In this document: positions 1 through 10,200 of the stretch, in pieces
Layout of the letters: each line of letters begins with the position of its first letter
Numbering within the stretch: position 1 is the first letter of the stretch
DNA from: Porcisia hertigi
Lineage: Eukaryota; Euglenozoa; Kinetoplastea; Trypanosomatida; Trypanosomatidae
DNA length: 64,000 nucleotides
NCBI RefSeq assembly: GCF_017918235.1
Contig: NC_090585.1
Location: 682,001 to 746,000, forward strand
Reading direction: 5' to 3'
Translations under genes and position numbers: made by a program
Notes under the pieces: model-generated
Databases searched by the model: none
What the model was told of the DNA's origin: nothing
What the model saw: the letters and a program-made list of their open reading frames with translations, nothing else

Positions 1-39
1 CTTCGGCATGATGTGCAACTGATAGACCTCCTGCTGTAG
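1..39 (+). CDS. possible 3' end of an upstream gene
   Basis: The first 39 bases read open in frame 1 with codons ending mostly in G or C and stop at TAG (37-39). A pyrimidine-rich stretch follows. This would fit the last 12 codons of a gene entering from the left. Another frame also reads six codons before a stop, so the assignment is weak and no product can be named. Confidence 0.22.
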   Translation, partial: LRHDVQLIDLLL

Positions 40-171
40 TGCTCTTGTCCTCCTCCTAGCAGAATGCCTTGGCGGCACTTCTGACTTTCTTCTTTTTGTA
101 CTCGCTTCGCACGCCTATGTACCCCCCCTCCCCTCCCCTCCCCTCTCCCCCCTCCCTACCCCCGATTTCGG

Positions 172-253
172 TTCTTCATTACTGTGTTTTCTACACTTTT
201 TTTTTCGCTTCTTGATGTGCTTTATGTTTTGCTGTTGGGTCGTCTGGTTTAAG
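172..253 (+). promoter_or_regulatory. candidate spliced-leader acceptor for the 308 gene
   Basis: A T-rich pyrimidine tract (about 180-250, with a run of nine T at 198-206) is followed by the first AG at 252-253. No further AG occurs before the ATG at 308. In trypanosomatids the first AG after such a tract normally receives the spliced leader. The site is inferred from the pattern only. Confidence 0.45.
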
Positions 254-294
254 GGCTTACACCTCTGTTGCCCCCCCTCCCTCCACCTGGTTTG

Positions 295-336
295 ATGACT
301 CTCATTCATGTCTGCTCCTATCTTTACCACTGGTGA
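295..336 (+). other. upstream ORF overlapping the start of the 308 gene
   Basis: If trans-splicing uses the AG at 252-253, the first ATG in the mRNA is at 295. It opens a 13-codon reading frame that ends at TGA (334-336), overlapping the main ATG at 308 in another frame. Such an overlapping uORF would lower initiation at 308 by the scanning model, or it may mean that the real start or acceptor lies elsewhere. Confidence 0.4.
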
Positions 337-1435
337 GTGCTCCTTTGTCTCACCCGAGAGGGAAGAGGCCCCGTTTCTATGTCCTTGCGCATCTTCTCTA
401 AAGTCAGCAGCTGACTCGGAGGAGGAGGAAGAGGGGGTTGGCGCGGCTGCTGAATGCAATACCGCAACAGCAGGGCTGTCCCATGGGATCGCATTCGAGG
501 AAAGAGTCAAGCGCATTGCTTATCGTGAGCGCCGCCGCCGCCGACGTTGCTGCAATGACGCTGGTGGAGCTCTGCAGACCGTGAGGCCGGAGCGCCGCAC
601 CTGTACTTGCCAACGTCGAGTGATGAGGACAGAGCAGTCAACGATTCTGTTTACAGACGGCGGCGAGGTAAAATGCATTCTCTGTGGGTCTGCGGGCGGT
701 GAGCCTTCGCATTCTGTTCAGCAGAGCACAGAGGCTCCGTTGGCCCCTAAGCATCACGTTCAACATTCCACAACGCGCAACATTGATGGCGATCTTGAGA
801 ACGCTTCTGTGTCCGCTTTGCCGGGTGGCGGCACAGACAGCCTCATCGGATCCCCCCAAGCGCCGTCACCGACAGAGGTCACCATGTGGGTTCCGACACA
901 GTTCACCACGGCTGCGGGACGTGCCATTTGTGTGCGGGAGCGTCGGGTCTTAGAGGCCGACTCGCCCTACTGGAAGCTTCTACGCTTCGACTCGTCGAGA
1001 GAGGCGATCGTGGAGCCTCTCGACTCCTCGGAGGGCGACTGTGAACCGGGCGTGGGTGCTGTTTGCGGGGATGCCGGGGCGCTTCCTAGACGACCAGTCC
1101 TCAGCGCAACGAAAAGTGCAGGGCAGCTCCCCAGCAACGTTGCTGCAGCATCCAGCGTCGCTTCCAGCCCCAGGCTGTGCGAGGACACAGCGAGCACTGC
1201 GTTACCTTTGACATACACTTATGTTGACTCTGCGTGGACGCATCCTTGGGCGCAACGTCGACGTTCTGCGTCGTGTCCAGAGCGTATCGTGGGTTCGCAG
1301 ATGTATTTCTCAGCATGCGGGAGCGCAGGCTACTCCCTGCCACCCTTCTTGGGCTTTTGTGCCGCTGACGGCAGTCCTTTCTACTGCCGTCGGCCGCCTG
1401 CTTCTACTGAGGGGCGGACCCGTTGGGATTCTTGA
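308..1435 (+). CDS. hypothetical protein, 375 aa
   Basis: An ATG-started 375-codon frame on the same strand as the other genes, ending at TGA (1433-1435). I do not recognise a family. Visible features are an acidic glutamate run near residue 40, a run of seven arginines near residue 75 followed by two cysteines, and two Cys-pair segments (CTCQRR near residue 98, CILC near 122) that could bind metal but form no classical finger. The C-terminal half is Ser/Ala/Pro-rich and likely disordered. No signal peptide or membrane helix is evident. Start choice is uncertain because an ATG at 295 opens an overlapping short frame. The next in-frame methionine followed by plausible sequence (MRTEQSTI) is near residue 106. 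Reality as a gene rests on length, strand and upstream acceptor context. Confidence 0.6.
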   Translation: MSAPIFTTGECSFVSPEREEAPFLCPCASSLKSAADSEEEEEGVGAAAECNTATAGLSHGIAFEERVKRIAYRERRRRRRCCNDAGGALQTVRPERRTCTCQRRVMRTEQSTILFTDGGEVKCILCGSAGGEPSHSVQQSTEAPLAPKHHVQHSTTRNIDGDLENASVSALPGGGTDSLIGSPQAPSPTEVTMWVPTQFTTAAGRAICVRERRVLEADSPYWKLLRFDSSREAIVEPLDSSEGDCEPGVGAVCGDAGALPRRPVLSATKSAGQLPSNVAAASSVASSPRLCEDTASTALPLTYTYVDSAWTHPWAQRRRSASCPERIVGSQMYFSACGSAGYSLPPFLGFCAADGSPFYCRRPPASTEGRTRWDS

Positions 1436-2400
1436 GCCGGCCCTTCCGGGGTGGGGGGGGTGGGGGGCCTTGACTGGGCCCGGTTTCATTTTCCCCCCGC
1501 TGAAGAGGCGCGCGTTTCTCAGGCGCACTCTTCCTTGTGCATGTACAGAGGTGTGGGATGGCGGCTATTCTTTGATGCACTGCTGATCTCGTTTTCTTTT
1601 TTACATCCATATAAATTTTTATATTTGTTGGCGCTTGCGCCTCTGCTGCTAGTTGACCGCTTGCTTACACGCCCTGCATGGACACAGCGGGGGGGGGGAG
1701 GGCACTATGCGCTGCACGTTTGATGTGCCGACCCCCCCTCCCTCCTTCCCATGTAACAGATGAGATTGTGAGCGCACACACACACACACACACACACAAA
1801 AGCAAAGAAACCAACAAAAAAATAACGCGAAACGACAGGCTGATTCTGTGTGCGCAAGGGAGTTGTCTTGATAGTCCCTCCCTTTTTTTTCTCTACCTAC
1901 CCCCTATTGCGCATGGTGTGTGTGTGGGTGAAGGCTGGTGTCCAATGCGCGGCGCCATGTGTATGGTGTCTTCCGCATCTTCCAAGGGATCAAAGAAAAG
2001 CAGCCATAAAATGGAAGAGGAAGAGGACTCGCCCCCGTATCTGGTGGCGGCGGCGAGGGGTCCACCCCACACCCAAGGGGAAAAAAGACACATGATCGCA
2101 CTGTCTCTGCCTCCTTTTTGCAGTTCTTTGTTCTTAACCCTCCCTCCCCCCCTCTCTCCCTTGATGCGGGGGAGATACGTCTCGCCTTCTCCATTCTTTC
2201 CCCACTTTACATGTCTCTCTCTGGTCTTCTTTTTGAAGCACCCCTATTTGTGGTGGTGTGCTTGCATGTGCACGTGGCAGGGCCCTCTTCTTTGTGGCAA
2301 ACAGGGATAGTTGACCCGGGCAGTTGTTTGCATCTGTACCTGCATCGTTTGTGTAGTACTCCTTTCCTCGCACATAATTTTTTGTTCCGTTTTCGGTGTA
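1436..2400. other. intergenic region, 3' UTR and upstream flank
   Basis: No supported gene. It contains a run of G (1451-1464), short pyrimidine tracts, a (CA)12 microsatellite at 1775-1798, and more pyrimidine-rich stretches toward the right. Open frames here are short, lack protein-like composition and arise from low-complexity sequence. Confidence 0.7.
1775..1798. repeat. (CA)12 microsatellite
   Basis: Twelve uninterrupted CA dinucleotides in the 3' flank of the first gene. Confidence 0.9.
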
Positions 2401-2436
2401 CCCCCCTTTTACTTACATAACGCTTCCCTCTGTCAG
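2401..2436 (+). promoter_or_regulatory. spliced-leader acceptor for the RIIa-domain gene
   Basis: A C/T-rich tract (2401-2434, with a short A-containing break) is followed by CAG at 2434-2436. The first ATG after this AG is at 2453, only 17 bases downstream. That sets the start codon of the following gene and excludes the longer open frame upstream. Confidence 0.65.
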
Positions 2437-2452
2437 ACACCACGTGACGCTG

Positions 2453-3091
2453 ATGGTACTAACACCTCATGTGGCTTCACCGCCAGCGGCCGGTTCGCAG
2501 GAACGCGACCCGGGTGATGGCCTAAAGGAGGTTCTGACTAAGTTTGTGACGGACAGCATGTCCGACAGACCGCACGACATTCTGGAGTACATGGTCTCCT
2601 GGGGCCGTGAGCGGTTGCATAAGATCCCGGATGAAGTCAAGGGTGGAACAGCCACAGCGCAGAGTGCCTCACGCTTGTCCATCAATCCTACTCCATGCAC
2701 TTTGATAACACAGCCAGCCGTCTTCTCGGATACCTCCGATGGGGCAGATCCGGAGGCGGGTGCGGAGGCTGCCAACCGGCTGCGTCATCTCGCGGAGAAG
2801 CGCGCGAAGCGCTACCACGACATCGCGCAGGGCACCCTTGATCGTTACTTGGTTTCGCTTGAAGACAGCGACTGTGACTTGGTCTACATCGACTCACTGC
2901 GGCGTAAGATAGCTGACACACGCCTGCAAGACATGAACGCACGGGCGGACAGCGGTGCCGTGGCTGCGCAGCTGGAGGCAGTAGAAAAGAGCGAGGGGAC
3001 AGCCACGGAAAAGGCGCGCCGGCTGGCGGCGCTTCTCCGTGAGTACGAGCAGCGATGGGAGCATGAGCAGCACAAGCAGCGCCGTGCTTGA
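2453..3091 (+). CDS. RIIa (dimerisation/docking)-domain protein, 212 aa
   Basis: A 212-aa protein. Residues about 23-57 resemble the RIIa/R2D2 dimerisation-docking fold: an amphipathic helix (LKEVLTKFVTDSM), then the family's conserved proline followed by hydrophobic positions (RPHDILEYMVSWGRERL). Known RIIa proteins dimerise as four-helix bundles that bind amphipathic helices of AKAP-like partners. In ciliates, algae and trypanosomes many lie in the axoneme or flagellum. The rest (about residues 105-212) is charged and strongly helical, with likely coiled coil near the C-terminus and a basic tail. The frame is open further upstream, but ATG 2453 is the first start after the AG at 2435-2436. 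A flagellar role is inference from family habit, and a PKA-like anchoring role is equally open. Confidence 0.75.
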   Translation: MVLTPHVASPPAAGSQERDPGDGLKEVLTKFVTDSMSDRPHDILEYMVSWGRERLHKIPDEVKGGTATAQSASRLSINPTPCTLITQPAVFSDTSDGADPEAGAEAANRLRHLAEKRAKRYHDIAQGTLDRYLVSLEDSDCDLVYIDSLRRKIADTRLQDMNARADSGAVAAQLEAVEKSEGTATEKARRLAALLREYEQRWEHEQHKQRRA

Positions 3092-3660
3092 GTGTGCGGG
3101 TGCAATGGAGCTCTCGATATCCAATCCTTTGTGCACTGATCGTGTGCGATGTTGAGGGCTCGTCTTTACGCCACACTTCCCTTCGTTCACGGCACATTGT
3201 GAGAAAAAAGATGTCACATCACGTTGGGCTCTGGTGATCCGTATTTCTCTATTTTAGCCTTCCCCGCCTGCGATGGTTCTCTTCCTTTGCTTACCTTATT
3301 ACTCGTATGACCCTTTTCGTGTATAATCTCTCTCACGGCAAGCGCCTCTCTCTTTCCAGCACGCGCTGCGCCACCCCACCCCACCCCCCCCCACACGCTC
3401 CTTCACGTCTTTTTTTTTAGGCTCTCACCCCCCCCCCTCCCCTACCTCCTGTCCTCTTCGTGCAGCGCCATGCAAAAAGGAGGAAGCGACTCTACGATTT
3501 AAAAGTGAGACCTCTGATAAGTTCGCTTCTTCTTTTTTTTTTCTCCTCCCCCCTCCAATATATATGTATGCACACAGACATACACACATGCATACACGTG
3601 GGTGAGTTAGTGAGCGAGTGGTTGGATAGTTCTGTGGTTGCGTGTGTGCCTATGTGGGTC

Positions 3661-3684
3661 TCTCTCTCTCTCTATATATATATA
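3661..3684. repeat. CT/TA dinucleotide microsatellite
   Basis: A run of TC dinucleotides passes directly into TA dinucleotides in non-coding sequence. Confidence 0.85.
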
Positions 3685-4067
3685 CCTTTGTATTTAATGG
3701 AAAACTCGTCGCTCGTACCTGCCGCTCCCCCCCCTCCTCCTCCTCCCCCCTTCTCCCGTCCCCTCTGCGATGCTCTTCACACCGGCCGGCAAGCTGGGCA
3801 GCATATTCAAGACAAATTCTGGATAATTTTAGGTGAGGGCGTTCAGATCTCCCGTGGGGGGGGGTGTCGATAGTCGTCATCCTCGTTTTCGGTACTCACC
3901 TCTCCCCGCCCCGCTCCACTTTCCTCGGCATCTCCGCCCTCCACCATCTACCCTCCTCCTCCCCCTCTCGGGTTGTGAAGCTGCGTCGTTGCTCCCCCCT
4001 TCCTCCAGCCGCCCAGCCGCTCCCCCCCACGCCTCTTTCGCAATAGTAGGCTGACTTTGAGCACGCT

Positions 4068-4086
4068 TCTGTTTTCTCTTTTCCAG
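4068..4086 (+). promoter_or_regulatory. strong spliced-leader acceptor upstream of the array
   Basis: An almost pure pyrimidine run (ttctgttttctcttttcc) is followed at once by AG (4085-4086). The downstream 400 bases carry only one other ATG (4207, stopping after four codons) before ATG 4438. This looks like the 5' UTR of an expressed gene, yet what follows is the tandem array. Confidence 0.6.
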
Positions 4087-4437
4087 ACAAGAGAAAAGCC
4101 ACACACAGAAAAGAACCACGCTGGCTCAGGAGGACCTGGGCGTTCGCTGCCTTCCTTGACCCTTGGTTGTACCTCCCCTTCGTAGTCCGCCGCTGTGACG
4201 GTTCGCATGACAAGATCGTAAGTGCCTCTACCGCTTCACACCATCCCGGATCCCACTCCACAGCCTCAGCGCTCCTTTCCTCTGTCACCGTCCACCGATC
4301 ATCCTGTCACACATCTCTCTCACCCCCGAAATCCTCTCTTTTTATTTGAGACTTTTATCGGCACCCAAACGGCATCTCAGCCTTCACACATCACGACACG
4401 TTTGAACTCCGTCCGACCTCCATCCCCATAAACAGCG

Positions 4438-4507
4438 ATGTTTCTCACAGCACTAGTCCAAAAGAAAACTAGGACCCTCCATGCGCTTCTGCATTGGGCT
4501 GCTGTGA

Positions 4508-4541
<34 letters not shown>

Positions 4542-4701
4542 CAATCAGCGCGCTCCGTGGGTGAGGCAGCGGACTCTACTATACTTGGTGCCGTACACTG
4601 CGCCTCAATCGGGCTCGCGAGACGTGCTGCTGCTGCTGTTGTTTTGTTGTGTGCGCGCGCGCCGACCGCTGCATGATGCGAAAATCGAGGCATTTGTATG
4701 A
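4438..4701 (+). CDS. doubtful ORF that runs from unique sequence into the array
   Basis: ATG 4438 follows a well-formed 5' UTR-like stretch. The first 18 or so codons (MFLTALVQKKTRTLHALLHW) lie mostly in unique sequence. The frame then enters the array and reads alternating Val-Cys from a GT tract, ending at 4701. Only the first part looks like protein. It could be chance, the stump of a gene interrupted by the array, or the ORF of an array-derived RNA. I cannot support a product. Confidence 0.2.
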
Positions 4702-6057
4702 ACCCGAATTTATGATTTGAGCTCCGTGTACTCAAAGCTACCTACATACTATACACGGGACTGAGCGCTCGACGGTCTGGTGCTGCATCTGGTGGTTGCG
4801 ACTGTGTGACTGTGTGACTGTGTTTGACTGTGTGTGTGTGGCGCGTGCATGCATGATGGCATTACGATTTAATTATACACCCGAGGCGCGCACAGCGCCG
4901 CAGACGAGAACCGGAATGACTGACTGTGCACGCCGCTGCCTCTGCCTCTGCCTCTGCCTCTGCCGCGTGTGTGCGTGTGCGCTGCACCAGTCCACCTTCC
5001 TCCCACCCACACGCGGTGTCGGCTGCGGCCGTCCACTGCTGCTGTGTGTGTGTTTGTGGCTTGAAGGGTGGCCGAGATGCGTGGTTGTGCGTATGGATGG
5101 GAACCAGGAGTAGCACCGTTGCGGAACACGACCCGTTGATCTATCGGCGGACTTGCTCTTGGGAGACATGCAGCTGTGCTGCTGTTGTTGGCGTTGTTGC
5201 TGTGTGTGAGTGCTGTGCCCGCCGCGCATTCAAGGTCCCTTGGCGGCGATTATATACCCTCAATGCTGTTTCACAGGATACCCAGCGTGGCCAGAACTGC
5301 TGCTGTGCCAGGACAGCGAAAACACAGTCGAAGTGCTATTTGCCTCCATCATTTCGCCTGCACCTGTGCTGTCCGAGAGAGCGGTGCGTGCGTGCGCGCT
5401 GTCAACGCACTATTGCTTCCGCTGCTGCGTGTCGATGCGCAGCGGGATCCTGAGGTGCGTGAGATGTGCTGCGCGTGTGCGCAAATGCGAATGTGCGTGA
5501 CTGCTGCGAACGGGGCAATCCGAGGTGCACGTAGCTTGCACCCGCTCGCGGGACTCGGTGCCGTGGTGCGACCTTCTGGTAGCGCCGGAGAGCCGTTTGC
5601 GGTGCATGCGGTGCGTGCTGGTTTGTGGTGCTGCTGCGTGTTTGCGGAGGAGGCGCGTGATGATGCTGCAGAATCTGAGTGTACCTTTCTTGAGCGTGCG
5701 CTGGCCGAGACTGATGCCCCCCCCCGTCCGCGCGTGTGTGCGTGTGTGTGTGTGTATGTTGTGGGCGTGGGTGTCGGACTGCGCGCAGCCTAGGAAACCA
5801 GTGCATGCGAACTCTTGTGCTGCTCTGGTGCCGAAACTGCGCAAGAGCTGTACTGGTCGTGGTGGTTGCGGCGGTGCATTGGGCTGCTGTGACGGTGTGT
5901 GTGTATGTGTGTGTGTGTGTGTGCTGCGTCAGCGCACGCACCAGCCGCGCGCAGTTGACATTGGTTGCGCATCCGGCCTTGTCGTGTCGCGAGAGGCGCC
6001 AGCGTTGCTGTGGCGGCGCGTGGCGCGTTGTGTGTGTCTATGTGTGTGTCTGTGTGT
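4538..6057 (+). repeat. array unit 1, diverged edge copy
   Basis: The leftmost unit is 1,520 bp. It lacks a 54-bp segment present in every other unit (7224-7277 in unit 2). The junction lies near 5694-5703, at a 10-base direct repeat AGCGTGCGCT. Just before it, the lead-in joins two GT tracts directly and omits about 150 bp found between them in other units. It also carries private substitutions such as CAGACGAGAA for CGGACGAGAA. Confidence 0.9.
4686..4775. repeat. invariant AT-richer block with inverted repeat, in every unit
   Basis: This block in unit 1 is an island of ordinary complexity inside GT/GC-rich DNA, and I see no change in it across the units I compared. It holds a 7-bp inverted repeat, CCGTGTA (4724-4730) and TACACGG (4752-4758), with a 21-base loop. 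Equivalent blocks lie at the same offset in all 21 units. Its function is unknown; it could be a protein-binding site, an RNA hairpin, or simply sequence kept uniform by unequal exchange. Confidence 0.75.
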
Positions 6058-7215
6058 GCTGCAATCAGCGCGCTCCGTGGGTGAGGCAGCGGACTCTACT
6101 ATACTTGGTGCCGTACACTGCGCCTCAATCGGGCTCGCGAGACGTGCTGCTGCTGCTGTTGTTTTGTTGTGTGCGCGCGCGCCGACCGCTGCATGATGCG
6201 AAAATCGAGGCATTTGTATGAACCCGAATTTATGATTTGAGCTCCGTGTACTCAAAGCTACCTACATACTATACACGGGACTGAGCGCTCGACGGTCTGG
6301 TGCTGCATCTGGTGGTTGCGACTGTGTGACTGTGTGACTGTGTTTGACTGTGTGTGTGTGGCGCGTGCATGCATGATGGCATTACGATTTAATTATACAC
6401 CCGAGGCGCGCACAGCGCCGCGGACGAGAACCGGAATGACTGACTGTGCACGCCGCTGCCTCTGCCTCTGCCTCTGCCTCTGCCGCGTGTGTGCGTGTGC
6501 GCTGCACCAGTCCACCTTCCTCCCACCCACACGCGGTGTCGGCTGCGGCCGTCCACTGCTGCTGTGTGTGTGTGTGTGTGGCTTGAAGGGTGGCCGAGAT
6601 GCGTGGTTGTGCGTATGGATGGGAACCAGGAGTAGCACCGTTGCGGAACACGACCCGTTGATCTATCGGCGGACTTGCTCTTGGGAGACATGCGGCTGTG
6701 TTGCTGTTGTTGGCGTTGTTGCTGTGTGTGAGTGCTGTGCCCGCCGCGCATTCAAGGTCCCTTGGCGGCGATTATATACCCTCAATGCTGTTTCACAGGA
6801 TACCCAGCGTGGCCAGAACTGCTGCTGTGCCAGGACAGCGAAAACACAGTCGAAGTGCTATTTGCCTCCATCATTTCGCCTGCACCTGTGCTGCCCGAGA
6901 GAGCGGTGCGTGCGTGCGTGCTGTCAACGCACTATTGCTTCCGCTGCTGCGTGTCGATGCACAGCGGGATCCTGAGGTGCGTGAGATGTGCTGCGCGTGT
7001 GCGCAAATGCGAATGTGCGTGACTGCTGCGAACGGGGCAATCCGAGGTGCACGTGGCTTGCACCCGCTCGCGGGACTCGGTGCCGTGGTGCGACCTTCTG
7101 GTAGCGCCGGAGAGCCGTTTGCGGTGCATGCGGTGCGTGCTGGTTTGTGGTGCTGCTGCGTGTTTGCGGAGGAGGCGCGTGATGATGCTGCAGAATCTGA
7201 GTGTACCTTTCTTGA

Positions 7216-7235
7216 GCGTGCGCTTGTGCGCACGC
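7216..7235. repeat. perfect 8-bp hairpin in units 2-21
   Basis: GCGTGCGC (7216-7223), loop TTGT, GCGCACGC (7228-7235) form a perfect GC-rich stem with a four-base loop. The same element recurs in each later unit. Unit 1 lacks it because it falls in the 54-bp segment missing there. Confidence 0.85.
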
Positions 7236-10200
7236 GGTGAGATGACGTATTCTCGCTGTGGCTTGCGCAGCGTGCGCTGGCCGAGACTGATGCCCCCCCG
7301 TCCGCGCGTGTGTGCGTGTGTGTGTGTGTGTATGTTGTGGGCGTGGGTGTCGGACTGCGCGCAGCCTAGGAAACCAGTGCATGCGAACTCTTGTGCTGCT
7401 CTGGTGCCGAAACTGCGCAAGAGCTGTACTGGTCGTGGTGGTTGCGGCGGTGCATTGGGCTGCTGTGACGGTGTGTGTGTATGTGTGTGTGTGTGTGTGC
7501 TGCGTCAGCGCACGCACCAGCCGCGCGCAGTTGACATTGGTTGCGCATCCGGCCTTGTCGTGTCGCGAGAGGCGCCAGCGTTGCTGTGGCGGCGCGTGGC
7601 GCGTTGTGTGTGTCTATGTGTGTGTCTGTGTGTGCTGCAATCAGCGCGCTCCGTGGGTGAGGCAGCGGACTCTACTATACTTGGTGCCGTACACTGCGCC
7701 TCAATCGGGCTCGCGAGACGTGCTGCTGCTGCTGTTGTTTTGTTGTGTGCGCGCGCGCCGACCGCTGCATGATGCGAAAATCGAGGCATTTGTATGAACC
7801 CGAATTTATGATTTGAGCTCCGTGTACTCAAAGCTACCTACATACTATACACGGGACTGAGCGCTCGACGGTCTGGTGCTGCATCTGGTGGTTGCGACTG
7901 TGTGACTGTGTGACTGTGTTTGACTGTGTGTGTGTGGCGCGTGCATGCATGATGGCATTACGATTTAATTATACACCCGAGGCGCGCACAGCGCCGCGGA
8001 CGAGAACCGGAATGACTGACTGTGCACGCCGCTGCCTCTGCCTCTGCCTCTGCCTTTGCCGCGTGTGTGCGTGTGCGCTGCACCAGTCCACCTTCCTCCC
8101 ACCCACACGCGGTGTCGGCTGCGGCCGTCCACTGCTGCTGTGTGTGTGTGTTTGTGGCTTGAAGGGTGGCCGAGATGCGTGGTTGTGCGTATGGATGGGA
8201 ACCAGGAGTAGCACCGTTGCGGAACACGACCCGTTGATCTATCGGCGGACTTGCTCTTGGGAGACATGCGGCTGTGCTGCTGTTGTTGGCGTTGTTGCTG
8301 TGTGTGAGTGCTGTGCCCGCCGCGCATTCAAGGTCCCTTGGCGGCGATTATATACCCTCAATGCTGTTTCACAGGATACCCAGCGTGGCCAGAACTGCTG
8401 CTGTGCCAGGACAGCGAAAACACAGTCGAAGTGCTATTTGCCTCCATCATTTCGCCTGCACCTGTGCTGCCCGAGAGAGCGGTGCGTGCGTGCGTGCTGT
8501 CAACGCACTATTGCTTCCGCTGCTGCGTGTCGATGCGCAGCGGGATCCTGAGGTGCGTGAGATGTGCTGCGCGTGTGCGCAAATGCGAATGTGCGTGACT
8601 GCTGCGAACGGGGCAATCCGAGGTGCACGTGGCTTGCGCCCGCTCGCGGGACTCGGTGCCGTGGTGCGACCTTCTGGTAGCGCCGGAGAGCCGTTTGCGG
8701 TGCATGCGGTGCGTGCTGGTTTGTGGTGCTGCTGCGTGTTTGCGGAGGAGGCGCGTGATGATGCTGCAGAATCTGAGTGTACCTTTCTTGAGCGTGCGCT
8801 TGTGCGCACGCGGTGAGATGACGTATTCTCGCTGTGGCTTGCGCAGCGTGCGCTGGCCGAGACTGATGCCCCCCCGTCCGCGCGTGTGTGCGTGTGTGTG
8901 TGTGTGTGTATGTTGTGGGCGTGGGTGTCGGACTGCGCGCAGCCTAGGAAACCAGTGCATGCGAACTCTTGTGCTGCTCTGGTGCCGAAACTGCGCAAGA
9001 GCTGTACTGGTCGTGGTGGTTGCGGCGGTGCATTGGGCTGCTGTGACGGTGTGTGTGTATGTGTGTGTGTGTGTGTGCTGCGTCAGCGCACGCACCAGCC
9101 GCGCGCAGTTGACATTGGTTGCGCATCCGGCCTTGTCGTGTCGCGAGAGGCGCCAGCGTTGCTGTGGCGGCGCGTGGCGCGTTGTGTGTGTCTATGTGTG
9201 TGTCTGTGTGTGCTGCAATCAGCGCGCTCCGTGGGTGAGGCAGCGGACTCTACTATACTTGGTGCCGTACACTGCGCCTCAATCGGGCTCGCGAGACGTG
9301 CTGCTGCTGCTGTTGTTTTGTTGTGTGCGCGCGCGCCGACCGCTGCATGATGCGAAAATCGAGGCATTTGTATGAACCCGAATTTATGATTTGAGCTCCG
9401 TGTACTCAAAGCTACCTACATACTATACACGGGACTGAGCGCTCGACGGTCTGGTGCTGCATCTGGTGGTTGCGACTGTGTGACTGTGTGACTGTGTTTG
9501 ACTGTGTGTGTGTGGCGCGTGCATGCATGATGGCATTACGATTTAATTATACACCCGAGGCGCGCACAGCGCCGCGGACGAGAACCGGAATGACTGACTG
9601 TGCACGCCGCTGCCTCTGCCTCTGCCTCTGCCTTTGCCGCGTGTGTGCGTGTGCGCTGCACCAGTCCACCTTCCTCCCACCCACACGCGGTGTCGGCTGC
9701 GGCCGTCCACTGCTGCTGTGTGTGTGTGTTTGTGGCTTGAAGGGTGGCCGAGATGCGTGGTTGTGCGTATGGATGGGAACCAGGAGTAGCACCGTTGCGG
9801 AACACGACCCGTTGATCTATCGGCGGACTTGCTCTTGGGAGACATGCGGCTGTGCTGCTGTTGTTGGCGTTGTTGCTGTGTGTGAGTGCTGTGCCCGCCG
9901 CGCATTCAAGGTCCCTTGGCGGCGATTATATACCCTCAATGCTGTTTCACAGGATACCCAGCGTGGCCAGAACTGCTGCTGTGCCAGGACAGCGAAAACA
10001 CAGTCGAAGTGCTATTTGCCTCCATCATTTCGCCTGCACCTGTGCTGCCCGAGAGAGCGGTGCGTGCGTGCGTGCTGTCAACGCACTATTGCTTCCGCTG
10101 CTGCGTGTCGATGCGCAGCGGGATCCTGAGGTGCGTGAGATGTGCTGCGCGTGTGCGCAAATGCGAATGTGCGTGACTGCTGCGAACGGGGCAATCCGAG

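Larger units (their letters stand above)
3092..4489. other. intergenic region before the tandem array
   Basis: No supported gene. The region holds many C/T tracts, short G and T runs, a CT/TA microsatellite at 3661-3684, a strong splice acceptor at 4085-4086, and an ATG at 4438 that reads into the array. Apparent frames across it are proline/serine/leucine runs produced by C/T-rich DNA. Confidence 0.7.

Noticed and set aside
2396-2452. Longer start for the RIIa-domain protein
   Set aside because: The upstream opening is a GTG in the pyrimidine tract and lies before the acceptor AG; ATG 2453 is the first start afterwards.
3460-3873. 137-codon open frame before the array
   Set aside because: It spans CT/TA microsatellites and C-runs, and the predicted residues are mostly Ser/Pro/Leu without domain character.
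8756-8870. C/D-box snoRNA-like pattern (GTGATGA followed by CTGA boxes) in each unit
   Set aside because: The first CTGA is only 13 bases from the C box, the flanks do not pair as a terminal stem, and unit 1 lacks part of it. Tandem snoRNA clusters exist in trypanosomatids, so a snoRNA search would settle it.
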